A stretch of DNA of 64,000 nucleotides from Impatiens glandulifera (Eukaryota; Streptophyta; Magnoliopsida; Ericales; Balsaminaceae): contig NC_061863.1 of assembly GCF_907164915.1 (NCBI RefSeq), forward strand, positions 45,109,382-45,173,381, read 5' to 3'. Shown here in pieces: positions 25,560 through 37,700 of the stretch. The translations under genes and the position numbers were made by a program. The notes beneath the pieces are model-generated. The model was not told the origin of the DNA. It did not search any database and saw nothing but the letters and a program-made list of their open reading frames with translations. Each line of letters starts with the position of its first letter. The first letter of the stretch is position 1.

Positions 25560-27446
25560 CTTTCTCATTTCTAAGTATAAAATCACGTATTCTAAAGTGT
25601 TAGGACTGTTATAGATTTTTCTTTGTATCCTCAACAATGAGCACGCCTCAAAAAAAAATAAGAAACTTTGGAGAGAATAAATGTTTTTCGCTGTAGGCAT
25701 AGTAAGACAAGGGTGTCATCGGAAAAAAGTAAGTGAGATATATAATTGGGCATTCTCGTAGTTCCCATATTAAGTTATTAACTCCCGTGAAAAAGTTTAC
25801 ATTGATGGCTCTTTTAAACAACTTTGACAATTCTTGCATGATCATTGTGAAAATGAGGGGTAATAAATTTAACTCCAAAACGCATTTTGTTATGGAGAGA
25901 AAAAATGAAATCTCAACTAATGTAATTCAAAACATTTCCAATATCAAGTTTACAAAGACATCATATTTCTCTTTTCTAGTAATAGAGTCAATGCATTCAT
26001 TTACAATGAGAGAAGCATCAGTGATTTGTTTATCCTACACAAAAGTCATTTGATTAGGAGAAATGAGTTCTAAAAAAGGACTTTCAACTTGTTAGCTAGA
26101 GTTTTTGCCAAAATTTTATTAAAGCTCGTCACGAGACTTGTATGAGTCATTGTCAAGTGTTTGAGTTTCTTAGCCCCTTGAATCTTCCTAACAAGACAAT
26201 AAAACTAGAATTTCAACATTTCTCAAAAGAAGTCGTGGCATTAAAATGTTTGAACGAGTTCAAATAGTCTTTTTTAATAAGTTCTCAAGACTCTTTAATG
26301 AAAGTGATTGTGTATCCATTCGGGCTACGTATTTTGTCTTCATCACAATATGTAATAGCTTCTAAAATTTCCTTGACTCTGAAACTCTTCTTGATATAAA
26401 ATTTTTATTGCTCGTTAATTTTGTTAAATTCGTTTCATCCAAAAATCGACATCTCACAAGTAGGGTTTTTGAGAAGACTCTCATAGAAAGAGAGAATGGA
26501 ATCCCGAATTGAGTTAGATTCGACGATCTCATCCCCGTTCACCCTAATGATAGATATTTTATTATATTTTTTCGATAGTTTATAAAGTTATGAAAGAATA
26601 TATTGTTAGAATTCCCTTCTTAATTCAATTACATTGTGATCTTTATCTTGCGTTATCCTCCTCCTGCCATTTATAAAGTAATTCAAGTTTTTCCATTAGG
26701 GTGAATCTACTAAATATTTTCGTTTCAGTCAGATCTCGTTCTTCCTCAAACTTGTCAATGTTATTAAGAGTTTGGAAATGTTAGAACAAAAATAGTCAAA
26801 GTTAACTTTCCTTCATTATTTAATGATTTTGAGATTTTTAGGTTTAAAATATAAAATAAACGATGGTCTCTCCACAACCAATTAGTGATTCACCCACCAC
26901 TTTCCAAATCGGACACAACATTATGAACGGTGAGAAGAGCGTTTTTGAATGTGAATGGTGGTTTAGACTAGAAAGTTTGGCCGTAGTTTAGGAAAAGGGG
27001 TTTGTGATAAAAAAAATGCGTCTTGTTTTAGCACATTGGCTTGTTGGGTGGTAAAGATTTTCTCATTCTAAGCTGTAAAAAATATATCGATGTGAGACAT
27101 ATTTTTGTTGTTGCTATCGCTTCTTCTTGTAAATTTGGCACCCTCGAGAATAGAATCAATGAGAAACGAGTCGTCAATGAAAATGTTAAACAATTCAATC
27201 TCCCTTCTTGAGTTTTTTCTTTTGTTTGGCACCCTAACCATATTAAATCACCATAAAAGTACCAAGATATGGGCCATTGATTTTGAATTTCATATAACTC
27301 CTAAAAAATAGGCTTTTTGTTATAGTCTACCGAGCCATAAACAACAATGAAGGCCCAAATGTTCCCTTTATTGAGGCATTTAAAACTTAAATGGAGATTG
27401 AGAATGTCCCAAAAATAGTTTCTTCCACTTGAAAGAGATCATTGTG
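25560..27446 (-). pseudogene. LINE ORF2 remnant, endonuclease end and reverse transcriptase
   Basis: Minus strand, heavily mutated. From high to low coordinates: IWAFIVVYGS (27370-27330); GDFN-like with one base lost, then NMVRVPNKR (about 27255); SILEGAKFTRRSD and MSHIDIFFT (27145-27080); SPNGYTITFIKES (26320); SLVTSFNKILAKTLANKLK (26150-26080); NQMTFV, DASLIVNECIDSI (26050-25990); and FSDDTLVLLCLQRK, the RT FADD box (25720-25685). This is the order of an L1-type ORF2. The piece fades near 25560 just after the FADD region and is cut at 27446 by the gypsy element. Confidence 0.82.
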
Positions 27447-27719
27447 ATACAGAGGTGAATGAAGTTTGATCTAACACTGGTAAAAGATCCATGTGGAAGC
27501 ATATGTCTATTTTAATTGTTGTCTTAATGTCTTTTAGTCCTTGAACTAACTTATTTTGTTATTTTGGTCATTGTATTATTTTTTGAGAGGATTGTTATAT
27601 AACTCAGAAGAATATCTTGTTTAGGAAGTTATGGAATGAATGAGAAATAACTCTCTTTTGTCTCCCTCTCATCTATCTCAATGACTCTTCTCTTCTCAAC
27701 TTACTTCTTATCTGTATCA
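27447..27719 (+). repeat. Gypsy 5' LTR
   Basis: Begins TGATACAGAGGTGAATGAAG and ends CTTATCTGTATCA. Followed by the primer site. Confidence 0.9.
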
Positions 27720-27721
27720 TT

Positions 27722-27733
27722 TAGTATCAGAGC
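27722..27733 (+). other. Gypsy primer binding site
   Basis: TAGTATCAGAGC differs by one base from the initiator tRNA-Met complement TGGTATCAGAGC and lies two bases after the LTR. Confidence 0.75.
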
Positions 27734-27747
27734 CGACGATTCTTACG

Positions 27748-30700
27748 ATGGTCGAAACCAGACATCAGTCGGACGACTCTCTACGTACATCGGTAGATTC
27801 AATTTCTCAAACATTGGAGGAAGTGCAAAAATGGATGGAAAGAGTAGAACTGCTACACATATTGGCAAGTAGAAATGTAGCTGATAACCCAGAGGAATCA
27901 GTAGGTTCGTTCCGAAATGCACCACCAAGGGATAAGCTTTATGTTCCACCAACTCGCTTGACGAAAGTGGATTTCCCCAAGTTCGATGGAACGGATGTGG
28001 AAGGCTGGCTGATTTCAGCAGAACAGTTCTTTCGTGTAGACAACTGCAGACGTGACAAAGGTAGAGATTGCGCTCATTCATTTATCTGGGGATGCACGGA
28101 CGTGGTACGGATCTTACTTGCAATCAAGAAACCCAACAGTAGCTCTCAACTGGATAAGCTTCAAGAGCTTGTTACTCCAGTATTTTCATCCCTCTATTTA
28201 CAATACACCAATCAGCAGGCTAATGAATCTGAAACAACTAACACTGTTCAAGAATATAATATGAGGTAAATGGCTATTTCTCAAAAACTTATTCATATTC
28301 CAGAAGAGTATGTATTAGATTGTTATCTAAGTGGATTAAGAGGAGAGATCTCAAATATTGTAAGATTGTTACAACCTAAGTCCCTAAATACAGCTATGGC
28401 AGTAGCTAAAGTGCAGGAAGCCACTTATAAAGCATTATTGACGAGTGGTCATTTATACAGCAACCACCCACCCTTTTTATCTACTCCCAATCTCCCAAAA
28501 TCCAATTGGCCTAATAATCCTAAACCCCATCATCCAACTCTTAACTACACCTCACATTTTACCCTGAATGCTAGACAAAGGTATATGCAACAGATGGACC
28601 CAAAAATACTTGATGATCGCAGAAAAAAGGGCATTTGTTATACATGTGACGAGAAGTATGATGTTAATCATAAATGTAAAGCTAAGTTGTTTATGGTTAC
28701 AGTAAATGATGTAGGGGAATGTGAGAATTTCTTACCATAATATAGAGAAGATCTTAACAGTTCCAAATTAGTCAACGATACACCCTTTATTTCTATCCAT
28801 GCTTTGTCTGGATTCAAGAATTATCAAACTTTGAGGATTTCTGGTAAGATTGGACTACTACCTGTTATAATTCTCATAGATACAGGTAGTACCCACAACT
28901 TTATCAATTCCAGCATCCTTAAGAACATTAATCATTCTATTTTACCTACTTAGTCTTTATCTATCAAAGTGGCTGATAGTTTTAACCTAATAAGTGAAGG
29001 GTATTGTAAGAATCTTAACTGGACTATGAATGATGAAGTATATATGGTTGATATGCGAGTACTAGATATGTCCAGTTATGATGTAGTCCTGGGCATCGAA
29101 TGGATTATCACGATTGGTCCTTCCTGTTGGGACTTTGAGAAATTGACGCTCTCTTTTAATCGAAAAGGTGAAACCCAATTCCTACAGGGTGTTAATCAAA
29201 CGAATATCAATATCATCGAAGGAGATAACTTATCAAAGATGCTGAAAAGGGGAAACAAATCTGCTTTTGTTCAAGTAAGAAATCAGAAAGTATCAATTCT
29301 TTGTTATTTCAACTGTGAGTGTTCATGAAGCACCAGAAAAATTGGCTCACATACTTGCGACATATGAAGACTTATTCCAGAAACCAGTGGGATTACCTCC
29401 TGCACGGGCTTTTGATCATCAAATTCACCTTAAAGAGGATACTCAGCCAATATGTTTGAGATCCTATAGGTATCCTGCCATTCAAAAGGAGAAATTGAGA
29501 TCATGGTAGATGATATGCTAGATAAAGGAATAATACAGCATAGTCATAGTGCATTAGCGACACCAGTGGTTTTAGTATGAAAAAAATATCTTTCATGGAG
29601 ACTATGCATCGATTACAGACAACTAAATGCAGCTACAATGAAAGATAAGTTTCTCATACCAATCATTGAAGAACTATTTGAAGAATTGCATGGTTCAGAA
29701 GTTTTTTCCAAACTCGATCTTCGCTCAGGCTACCATCAGATTTGAATGAAGAAAACAGATTGTCACATGACTGCATTCCGTACTCATGAGGGGTTATACT
29801 AATTTCTAGTGATGCCATTTGGATTGACCAATGCGCTATCTACTTTTCAAAGTCTCATGAATTCAGTGCTAAAACCTTTCTTGAGAAGTTTTGTGTTAGT
29901 ATTTTTTGATGATATTTTGGTATATAACAGTAACTGGAAAGGGCATCTGCACCACTTAAAATAGGTAACGGAGACCTTGAGAATCAATACTCTATTCCTC
30001 AATCGTGAGAAATGTGAGTTTGAAAGTAGTCAGATTGCTTACCTAGGTCATATTATTAATCGTGAGGGTGTAGATGTTGATCCGGAGAAACTCAGGACCA
30101 TGGAAAGCTGGCCAACATTGGGTTTGATCAAAAAACTACGAGTGTTTTTAAGCCTTACAAGATACTATAGAAGATTCATTCAAAAATATGGGGGTTATTA
30201 CTCGTCCTTTAACGGAATTGTTAAAGAAAAGAAACTTTGCATGGAACGATCAAGCTGATGAGGCATCTAAACTGCTCAAATCACGTATGATGACCCCTCC
30301 AATCTTGGCTCTTCCAGATTTTTCTATTCCGTTTGTGGTAGAGACAGATGTGAGTGGTTTCGGCATTGGGACAGTATTGGTGCAAAATAATTGTCTTATA
30401 GCTTTTATCAGTCGAGTAATACCTGCTACAAAGAACCCTCCATCAACATACGAAAGAGAGTTGTTAGCTCTCACATTTGCAGTAGAGAAGTGGAGACCAT
30501 ATTTACGTTATAAAAAATTGTTTGTGGTGAAAACAGATCATGAGTCTCTTAAACACCTTCTTGAACATCGAGTTCAAACCCCGGCTCAAGAGAAATGGTT
30601 GTACAAGTTGATCGGTTATGATTTTTCTGTGCAATACAAGAAAGGACGTGATAATGTTGTTGTTGTTGATGCTCTATCCCGAAGACCTACAAAAGTGTAG

Positions 30701-32229
30701 TGTGCTGGCTTGTCACTGTATCATTCACTTGTCATAAAAAGAATCAACTTAAGTTGGAGTTCTGATCCCAACTTGATTAAACTAATCGAGGAGATAAAGG
30801 AGGATAATGAGACGAACCCGAGCTTTACTACATTGATAACACACTGTGTAAAAATGGCAAATTAGTGGTTGGCGATGATCCAGAATTGAATACAATCCTT
30901 ATTGCTTATATGCACAGTAGTCCCACCGGAGGTCATTCAGGTATGCTAGTAACACTAAAGAAATTACAACAAGTATATTATTGGACAGGTCTTGTAAGAG
31001 ATGTTCAATAATTCATACGTACTTGTGATGTTTGTCAACGAAATAAGGCAGGCAATACATGCCCCAAAGGCCTTCTAAAACCCCTGCCCATCCCAAATAA
31101 ATTTTGGGAATCAATATCGATGGATTTCATTGAACATTACCAAAAGTAGGAGGAAAACCCGTTATTCTGGTTGTGGTGGATCGTCTCTCAAAAATGGCTC
31201 ACTTTGTTGGTCTTCGACATCCTTTTACATCAAAGAAGATAGCAAAGGTGTTCATTGAAAACATCTTCAAACTCCATGATATGCCACTCTCGATTGTAAG
31301 TGATCAAGACAAAATCTTTCTCAGTACCTTTTGGCGTGAGTTTTTGAAATTACAGGAGTACATCAAGCTTTATCTTCAGCTTATCATCCGCAAACTGACA
31401 GGCAAACAGAGATAGTAAACCGTTGTTTGGGAACTTACTTGAGGTGTATGGCAAGACAACGTCCACACCAATGGGATAAATGGCTTGCTCTCGCGGAATG
31501 GTGGTACAATACCAACTTTCACTCTGTCATCCAAATCTCTCCTTTTGAAGCATTATATGGCTATAAACTAGCGATACATGTCCCATATCTGGAGGGGAAC
31601 TCGAGAGTTGAAGATATTAACCAAACTCTTCTAACGAGGGAGGCAACACTTCAACTTCTCAAATTTCATTTGGTAAGAGCTCAGAATCAGATGAAACAAG
31701 TACAAGATAAACAGAGAAAAGATGCAGAATTTGCAGTGAATGATTGGATTTTGGTTAAGCTACAACCCTACCGTCAATTATCAGTAAGGAAGAAATATCA
31801 CAAACTCTCTGCTAAGTACTTTGGACCTTTTCGTGTTATAGAGCAAATTGGAGAAGTGGCATACCGATTGGAATAAAGGCAAAGATATATAACGTCTTTC
31901 ACATCTCTCAACTGAAGAAATACATAGGCACGCCGAGTAAGGTGGAAGAAATTCCAAGTTTGAACATACCTGATGGGAATCCAGAGGACATTCGGGATGA
32001 AATAGAAGTAATCATGGAAGACGGTCGTCGTCGCCGTCGTCAAGTGCTGATTAAATGGTCAGACCGCAGAGAAGGGGAGAATTCGTGGGAAGATGCAGAA
32101 GCACTAATTTTCCAACATCCGGAGATCTTTGTGGCTTGGAGAAATAAGAAGAAACGTTCGATTCGACTCCGACGAGAACGCCGAAGTTCTAAAGAAGGGG
32201 GTATTGATACAGAGGTGAATGAAGTTTGA
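27748..32229 (+). pseudogene. Gypsy gag-pol remnant
   Basis: Gag begins at ATG 27748 (MVETRHQSDDSL) with the LTKVDFPKFDGTDVEGWL core, then changes frame near 28060. A CCHC-like knuckle (CYTCDEKYDVNHKC) lies near 28640. Protease IDTGSTHNF is near 28878. RT runs about 29510-30190 with the FFDDILVYN catalytic box near 29905. RNase H (ETDVSGFGIG) starts near 30340. Integrase follows with its zinc region (HSGML...CDVCQRNKA, 30935-31050) and core (VVDRLSKMAHFVG, 31170). The chromodomain (VLIKWSDRREGENSWED) is at 32045-32095. Stops at 28738, 28951, 29578, 29743, 29800, 29961, 31008 and elsewhere plus frameshifts make it non-functional. Confidence 0.9.
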
Positions 32230-32492
32230 TCTAACAGTGGTAAAAGATCCATGTGAAAGAACTAAGAGTTTACATATGTCTATTTTAATTGTTGTCTTAA
32301 TGTCTTTTAGTCCTTGAACTATCTTATTTTGTTATTTTGGTCATTGTGTGATTCTATGAGAGGATTGTTATATAACTCAGAAGAATATCTTGTTCAAGAA
32401 GTTATGGAATGAATGAGCAATAACTCTCTTTTGTCTACCTTTCATCTATCTCATTGACTCTTCTCTTCTCAACTTACTTCTTACATGTATCA
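32205..32492 (+). repeat. Gypsy 3' LTR
   Basis: Preceded by a purine run AAAGAAGGGGG (polypurine tract, 32191-32201). Carries about 13 extra bases (near 32258-32272) compared with the 5' LTR. Confidence 0.9.
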
Positions 32493-32497
32493 CATTG

Positions 32498-32990
32498 TTC
32501 AAAACAATAAGGATCCCACCCAAATGTTCATTAGCATTCAGATTCGCCCATTTAAAAAAATTTCTTCTAATGAAACCAATAAGGAGTCTTCATCGAGAAT
32601 TGAGATCAATGTTTTTTAAAGAAATAATGTTGTAATTAAATGAGTTAATGAAAGAGAAGAGGAACATTATTTTCCTATGGTTATCCAAACCCTCACATTC
32701 CATGAGATTAGCTTGTTTAACATAAAGACTCTTCGATTGATTTCCGAAATAATCATTTCAAATAATGCTTGGGTAGTAACGACGACGTTAGTTGCCTCTA
32801 TAAGGACCGTAGTTTCAATACCATAATCAGAGTTAAAAATACATTCCTTACACGATTGATTTAGGGTATTTGATGTCTTTGAATCGCTATCTACGACTTC
32901 AATGTGAACGATATTTGTGAAACTCACCATTTTTTTCAAATTCCCATTTAGATTCGTCGTTAGTACTCTCCTGAGATTTGTTGACATCGA
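32498..32990 (-). pseudogene. LINE ORF2 remnant, start of endonuclease
   Basis: The minus-strand ORF 32987-32667 ends in KLISWNVRVWIT, the N-terminal strand of an L1 endonuclease (SWNVRG). Further down, RRNFFKWANLNANEHLGG and ILIVLNN (about 32570-32500) match the next conserved stretch (GGILxxWD) and run into the gypsy insertion. Joining across the insertion at 27446 continues the same domain with DLFQVEETIFGTFSISI, so this and 25560-27446 are one LINE. Confidence 0.72.
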
Positions 32991-32999
32991 GTGTTGTCG

Positions 33000-34400
33000 C
33001 CCTAGCTGGGCTAGTTTCTTTTTTGGGTACCAATAATGAAGGGAAAGTGTTTGGGAAAGAATTATAGGGGAGGAAAATAGTGAGGAATAGTTTGTGATAG
33101 GGGTTTAAGAGGTGAGTTTGTGTGAACGAAAAATAGTGAAGGAAGTGTTGTAATATAAATGATAGGAGATGATGTGTTTGGAGTGGAAGGGGTTGGGTGA
33201 TAAGGTTGATTGAGTTATAGTGTATGTTAGGGACGTGTTATGCTTATGTCTTTCCCATGTAAGATATTGTGGGATTGTTACATCAGTTGGGATTCAGGTC
33301 GAAGAAAGATTAAGTCGTGTAAATAGGTGTTTGTGAGAAATGAGGCTGCATTTGTTGTTTCATGAGGAGGCAAAGAGTTGAAGCGGTTAAATGTAATGAT
33401 GGAGGGTATGTGGGAATGATGAGGTAAATGGGTAGTGGTTTGTGTGGTTAATGTTCTATCTTGAAAGTTTATTTGTAGTGTAGGGTTGATTAGATGTTGA
33501 GGAATGGTTTACTTTGGAGGATGTTTGGGCTAGAAGGTTTATTATGATTTGGGGTTGTGATTGGTTGGTGGATTCCACTCTGGTCTAACTTGCTTGTTGG
33601 AGCTCGCCTACATTGGATCTATATCCACAATTAATACTACTAGAGATTATTCCGACCACACCAGAAGAAGATTGTAAATAAGGCCTCATCCTCTTATCTT
33701 AATCTAAGCCGAAATCAATTGATCCATTGTTTTGACCTTTATTTTGACTCATTGTAGGTTAGTTTAGCCAAAGTTGTCTTATCGATTTACAGTAAACCAC
33801 CGCAAGAGTTATAGATCCACGTCATTGCTTTTGAGTTCCATAAATGGATCGATAGACCGACAATGCGAATTCAGAAAGATTTCAACTTTTTTGGGGTCAA
33901 ACAACAACCCGTGAATTTGTTCCAATTTTGAAATTTAACTTTGTATCTGTAAAATTATCAAATCATTTCAGTCACCTTAATTTGTCTCTATTGTTAACAA
34001 ACGTGAATAAATGGAATAAGCCACCGAGATTCCTAATCACGACAGAGCGTTCAATCAGAAAACATCCCTATCCCAAGATTGAAGATCATCTGCCATGGGT
34101 TAATGTTACGTCTCTGAAACAATATCATTGTGCCTGATAACATAATATTTATTCCTTCTATAACTAACTGTGATGTGCAATGAATCACCTACGTCGAGAG
34201 GAATGATGATCCAAAATATATTATCTCCATTACGACCCACACTACGCGTCTTTTATGTCCATGATTCTCCACATTTTGTAAAAGCGGAATTGTGGCATTT
34301 TAGACCATTTCATCAATAATCCCACATCCGTAAGGATTAAATGGATACTTCGAGGACGACGCGAACCCTTCTCGGTGCATATGATAACTATCTTTGTGTT
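33000..34400 (-). pseudogene. Possible LINE ORF1 remnant
   Basis: Upstream on the same strand as the LINE ORF2. Weak, shifted matches to plant L1 ORF1 (DUF4283 and following zinc-knuckle protein) are visible, such as VKIKVKTMDQLISA and GLIYNLLLVW near 33720-33650. No open frame remains. Position supports the call more than the sequence does. Confidence 0.3.
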
Positions 34401-35386
34401 TCGCTTTCTTTCAGTTCAAGAATTTTGTCACCAAATCTAATAGAGTGACACTAATGTCGTGGAGAGTTATTGAGAACCTCCAAATAAGGGAGATTTTATG
34501 AGGGCTTCAATATGGGGGTAGGTTAGGTTGAATATGTGAGGTTTTATGAGGGTTTCAATATTGGGGTAGGGCTGCTAGAGGAGATGTTTGAGGTGAAACA
34601 TGAGTTTGATAGTGGGTTGGAGAATTAACGACTAGGTTTTGACACGGGTCAGGCTGTGGATTAAGGTGGTGGAAAGCTGGCCGTTTAGCATTGAGTTGAA
34701 GTTCCAGATAAAGGGCAAACAAGGAACAAGAAAACTAGCCAAGACTCTACCTCTCATACAAGAAATCTAGCCAAGACTCTACCTCTCATCCAAAGACAAT
34801 AAATGGTTCTATATCATTATGATTAAAATGCCAACACAATAACTTTACATATTTGTCCACAAGCTGAGAACAAATATGTAAGAATTATATAGCCTTTTCA
34901 AGCCAAATTCCCTATAAGATCAAGTGTATATAAAGGAAACTAAAACTACAAGAAAAAATAATAACAGAGACACAAAATCAAGGAAAATGGAGATCAACTG
35001 AAGAAGAAATGGACCAGTATAACAATCTCAATAAGGAATATTCTTTTTATAGATGTCAAACATTTTTCCTAAATAATAATAAAAGAAACTCAATCACAAT
35101 TCTGAAAGAAAAAAAAACACAACCTGCTTAACTTTTTGTTACATTGTTGGGACTCAATAAATTCCACCTGCTCATCTTCCATATCTTGACCCCTCCTCTT
35201 TCTTTTGGTTGGAAGAACCTGTCACCGGTTAGGATAAAGTATCAAAACCTATTTTTCTGGTTCTAGACATTAATAATCGCTATTCTGGATCAATCTCTTA
35301 GAATCGATCAATCAATCAAAGCAAGCAAAATATCAATAGTATTTCAAATTCACAAGATCAAGAGATGGATGCAAAACCTCAAGAGA
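34401..35386. other. Spacer and RRP1 3' flank
   Basis: Two short tandem duplications lie here: GAGATTTTATGAGGGCTTC and its near copy (34488 and 34539), and CTAGCCAAGACTCTACCTCT twice (34734 and 34767). The part next to 35386 is the RRP1 3' UTR. A minus-strand stretch at 35225-35110 (VLPTKRKRRGQDMEDEQV) after a possible acceptor could be a spliced 3' exon, but this is not demonstrated. Confidence 0.35.
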
Positions 35387-37102
35387 TTATAATCTCTGCA
35401 AGCGTTTGATTGCAGCAGCTATCGCTTTAACTCTCTTCTTCCCATGTTTCTTCATCTTAGGTTTCTTCACCTCAGGAGGCATTTCCACTATAGGACCAGG
35501 ACGGACTCCCTTTTTAAGTGCACTACCTCTTGGAGTAAGGGATGGTGGGATCCTTAAATTTTGAGGAGGCAAAGGACTATGAGGCTTCCACACTAAGTTA
35601 TTTTTCATTGCGAACCTCACTTTTTTTGCACTCTTCGAAATACTTCCAGTATCAGCAACATTATTGACTTCCTTCAAATCACCAACTTGAGAATCCTGCA
35701 CATCCTTGTTTTTTGTTCTCTTTCGCTTAGTGGATCCAGGGCCGTCGACCACTGTGATCTTACGAGCTTCCTGTGAACTACCATTCTTCTCTAGGTCAAC
35801 TTCAGCAGCCACCTTCGCAAATTGAACTTGAAGGTTAGAAATGAACGCATCATTTAAAATTAAGTTACCATCATCTTTTGAAGTTATGTTAACAGAACTG
35901 TTGTCACCATTAGCAACCACAGAACTCAGATCACCATCTTCAGTCCCAGAAATTTCACTCTTTCTTTTCTTCTTCTTCTTCTTTTTCTTATCCTTCTTGT
36001 TCTCAGTGTTGTCAGTGTTCTCATCTCCATCCTGTGCTTTATTGTTGTCAGTCTCAAAAGCTTTCTTGGCTTTCCTTTTATTCTTCGAACATTTAGTGAT
36101 GGGAACAATGTGACCGCCTTCACTTGCTTCTTCCACTGGCTCCATATCTTCATCATCAGCAACAACAACAGGAATTGAGATTTCAATCCCGCATGATGCC
36201 ATATCCTTCTCCAGTTTCAGGAAACCTTCGTGCAAACCAAACAATGTCTTTCTGTTTCCTTGAAAGCATTCTGGGGATGAACCAGATTCATAGAACTTAG
36301 CTGAAAAGTTCATCTTAAGAGCTATTGTTCCAAGAAGAAAAACATCACCTTTAGAGTCTGATGATGTTTCACCACCAACCAATTTCTCACGCACCAATAG
36401 GTCTATACCCATTTTCAATAAAACATCAAACATATTAGAACCAACTTTAGTAACCAGCAACTTATCATGGCTCTCAGTCATCGCCTTAAGAAAAGGCTTG
36501 AAGATAACATCAAGAGTTTCGAGACTAAGTGGAAGGAATTGTTTGAGTTCATCAAGGAAAACCGATGCAATGTGGTAATTAACACCACTTCCAATAAGAT
36601 TATCTTGAGCACATAAAGCATCCTGTTCAAGCACACACACCAATCGACGAGAGAGCTCCAAATCCCAGGAGTTCCCTTTAAGAAGACGAAAAGAAGCGTT
36701 TATGAACCGGCGAATCAATAGGTAAAATTTGTCTAACCTGAGATGATCAATTCCACTCCATTCACGGCGCATGGTTATTAGAAAGGTAGAGAAGTATCGA
36801 ATAGATAAATCGATAGGAAGAGATACGATGAGAGCGGAGAGACGGTTGATAAGTTCCAGTTGAACTACAGCTTTATCGGCGTGCCAAACGCAGTAAAACA
36901 GTCCCTTCCATAGCTTCTTCAACTCGTCGTCGGTGACCTGTTCGGGTTGCTGAGAAGGAAGCCAGGCTCTTAGAACACGCTTCAAAGCTCGATCCCTGAC
37001 GACCTTGTCACAGGAAGCTAAACGCTTTATTAGCGACAAGGAAGATGATGTAGACAAAGTAGTATCGCCGTTGCCGGCTGCTTCTATGGCACCTCCGTTC
37101 AT
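35387..37102 (-). CDS. RRP1: Ribosomal RNA processing protein 1 (Nop52 family)
   Basis: Nucleolar protein needed for processing of pre-rRNA towards the large ribosomal subunit. A single uninterrupted frame of 571 aa. Residues about 20-230 form the Nop52 domain (IKRLASCDKVVRDRALKRVL; LKKLWKGLFYCVWHADK; MRREWSGIDHLRLDKFYLL). Residues about 330-560 are charged and disordered, with lysine-rich nuclear/nucleolar signals (KNKRKAKKAF; KKDKKKKKKKKRKSE; KKPKMKKHGKKRVKA). The C-terminus has the VRFAMKNNLVWKPHSPLPP motif, where KKVRF resembles the RVxF PP1-docking motif of metazoan RRP1B (inference). ATG 37102 is the first in frame and gives the expected N-terminus. Upstream telo-box motifs fit co-regulation with ribosome-biogenesis genes. 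Confidence 0.93.
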   Translation of the reverse strand: MNGGAIEAAGNGDTTLSTSSSLSLIKRLASCDKVVRDRALKRVLRAWLPSQQPEQVTDDELKKLWKGLFYCVWHADKAVVQLELINRLSALIVSLPIDLSIRYFSTFLITMRREWSGIDHLRLDKFYLLIRRFINASFRLLKGNSWDLELSRRLVCVLEQDALCAQDNLIGSGVNYHIASVFLDELKQFLPLSLETLDVIFKPFLKAMTESHDKLLVTKVGSNMFDVLLKMGIDLLVREKLVGGETSSDSKGDVFLLGTIALKMNFSAKFYESGSSPECFQGNRKTLFGLHEGFLKLEKDMASCGIEISIPVVVADDEDMEPVEEASEGGHIVPITKCSKNKRKAKKAFETDNNKAQDGDENTDNTENKKDKKKKKKKKRKSEISGTEDGDLSSVVANGDNSSVNITSKDDGNLILNDAFISNLQVQFAKVAAEVDLEKNGSSQEARKITVVDGPGSTKRKRTKNKDVQDSQVGDLKEVNNVADTGSISKSAKKVRFAMKNNLVWKPHSPLPPQNLRIPPSLTPRGSALKKGVRPGPIVEMPPEVKKPKMKKHGKKRVKAIAAAIKRLQRL

Positions 37103-37127
37103 GGTCGAGGAAGCGATTAGAAGCAGG

Positions 37128-37135
37128 AAAACCCT
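37128..37135. promoter_or_regulatory. Telo-box motif upstream of RRP1
   Basis: AAACCCTA about 26 bases before the RRP1 start codon. This element is frequent in promoters and leaders of plant ribosomal and ribosome-biogenesis genes. Confidence 0.5.
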
Positions 37136-37256
37136 AGAAAAATACCTGCTTTGATCTAAGACGACGGAGAGAGAAAGGGATATTTATTCATTGACGAAGG
37201 AAGCTGTTGTAAAACGAGATTCAACACGGCTGGCAGCACGATGCAGTCGAATCTGT

Positions 37257-37269
37257 AAACCCTAGGGTT
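37257..37269. promoter_or_regulatory. Palindromic telo-box upstream of RRP1
   Basis: AAACCCTAGGGTT carries the AAACCCTA/AACCCTA box on both strands, about 155-165 bases before the RRP1 ATG. Confidence 0.5.
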
Positions 37270-37700
37270 AATTCTGTCATTATCGTAAATAATAATACTT
37301 TTTATGGGTACTATTACAACCGCCCATTTAAATAGGGTTTTTTTGAAAAATAAGTCATGTTATTTAGGTTTTAATTTATTATAATGTTTTTTGCATTTAA
37401 ATTTTATAAAAAAAATATATATTTTATCATTCAAAGTTCATCTAGCTATTTGTTTGTAATTAAAAATACCTCAAAATATATTACTATTATTATTGGCCAA
37501 CAAAAGGGTGTTTTCGTTAAACCAGATTACGATATGATTGAAAAATTTATAAAAGTTTGATGTGGGATATAGTTATTATTTATTTTATAGAATCATTTCA
37601 ACTAAGTTGTACTAAGAGAAATTATAAAAGTTTAAGATTCTAACTCAGATATTTTTTTTGGTGGAGTGCGATCCACATTAGTATTTTAATTTATGATTAG
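37270..37700. other. AT-rich region upstream of RRP1
   Basis: Distal promoter side of RRP1. No gene or clear transposon end was seen. Confidence 0.4.

Larger units (their letters stand above)
27447..32492 (+). mobile_element. Ty3/gypsy LTR retrotransposon with chromodomain
   Basis: LTRs 27447-27719 and 32205-32492 (TGATACAGAGG...TGTATCA) enclose gag, protease, RT, RNase H, integrase and a C-terminal chromodomain. Identical 5-bp CATTG flanks (27442-27446 and 32493-32497) show a clean insertion. Both LTRs are short (273 and 288 bp) and alike apart from a few bases and one small indel. The short LTRs and the chromodomain suggest a Reina-like chromovirus, which is only a guess. Stops and frameshifts show the copy is dead. 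It interrupts the endonuclease region of a LINE. Confidence 0.94.

Noticed and set aside
25733..26053. + strand ORF of 106 aa
   Set aside because: The opposite strand carries the LINE reverse transcriptase with family motifs; this is its shadow.
35841..36186. ORFs overlapping RRP1 on both strands
   Set aside because: Shadows of the Lys/Asp/Glu-rich RRP1 region; low-complexity translations only.
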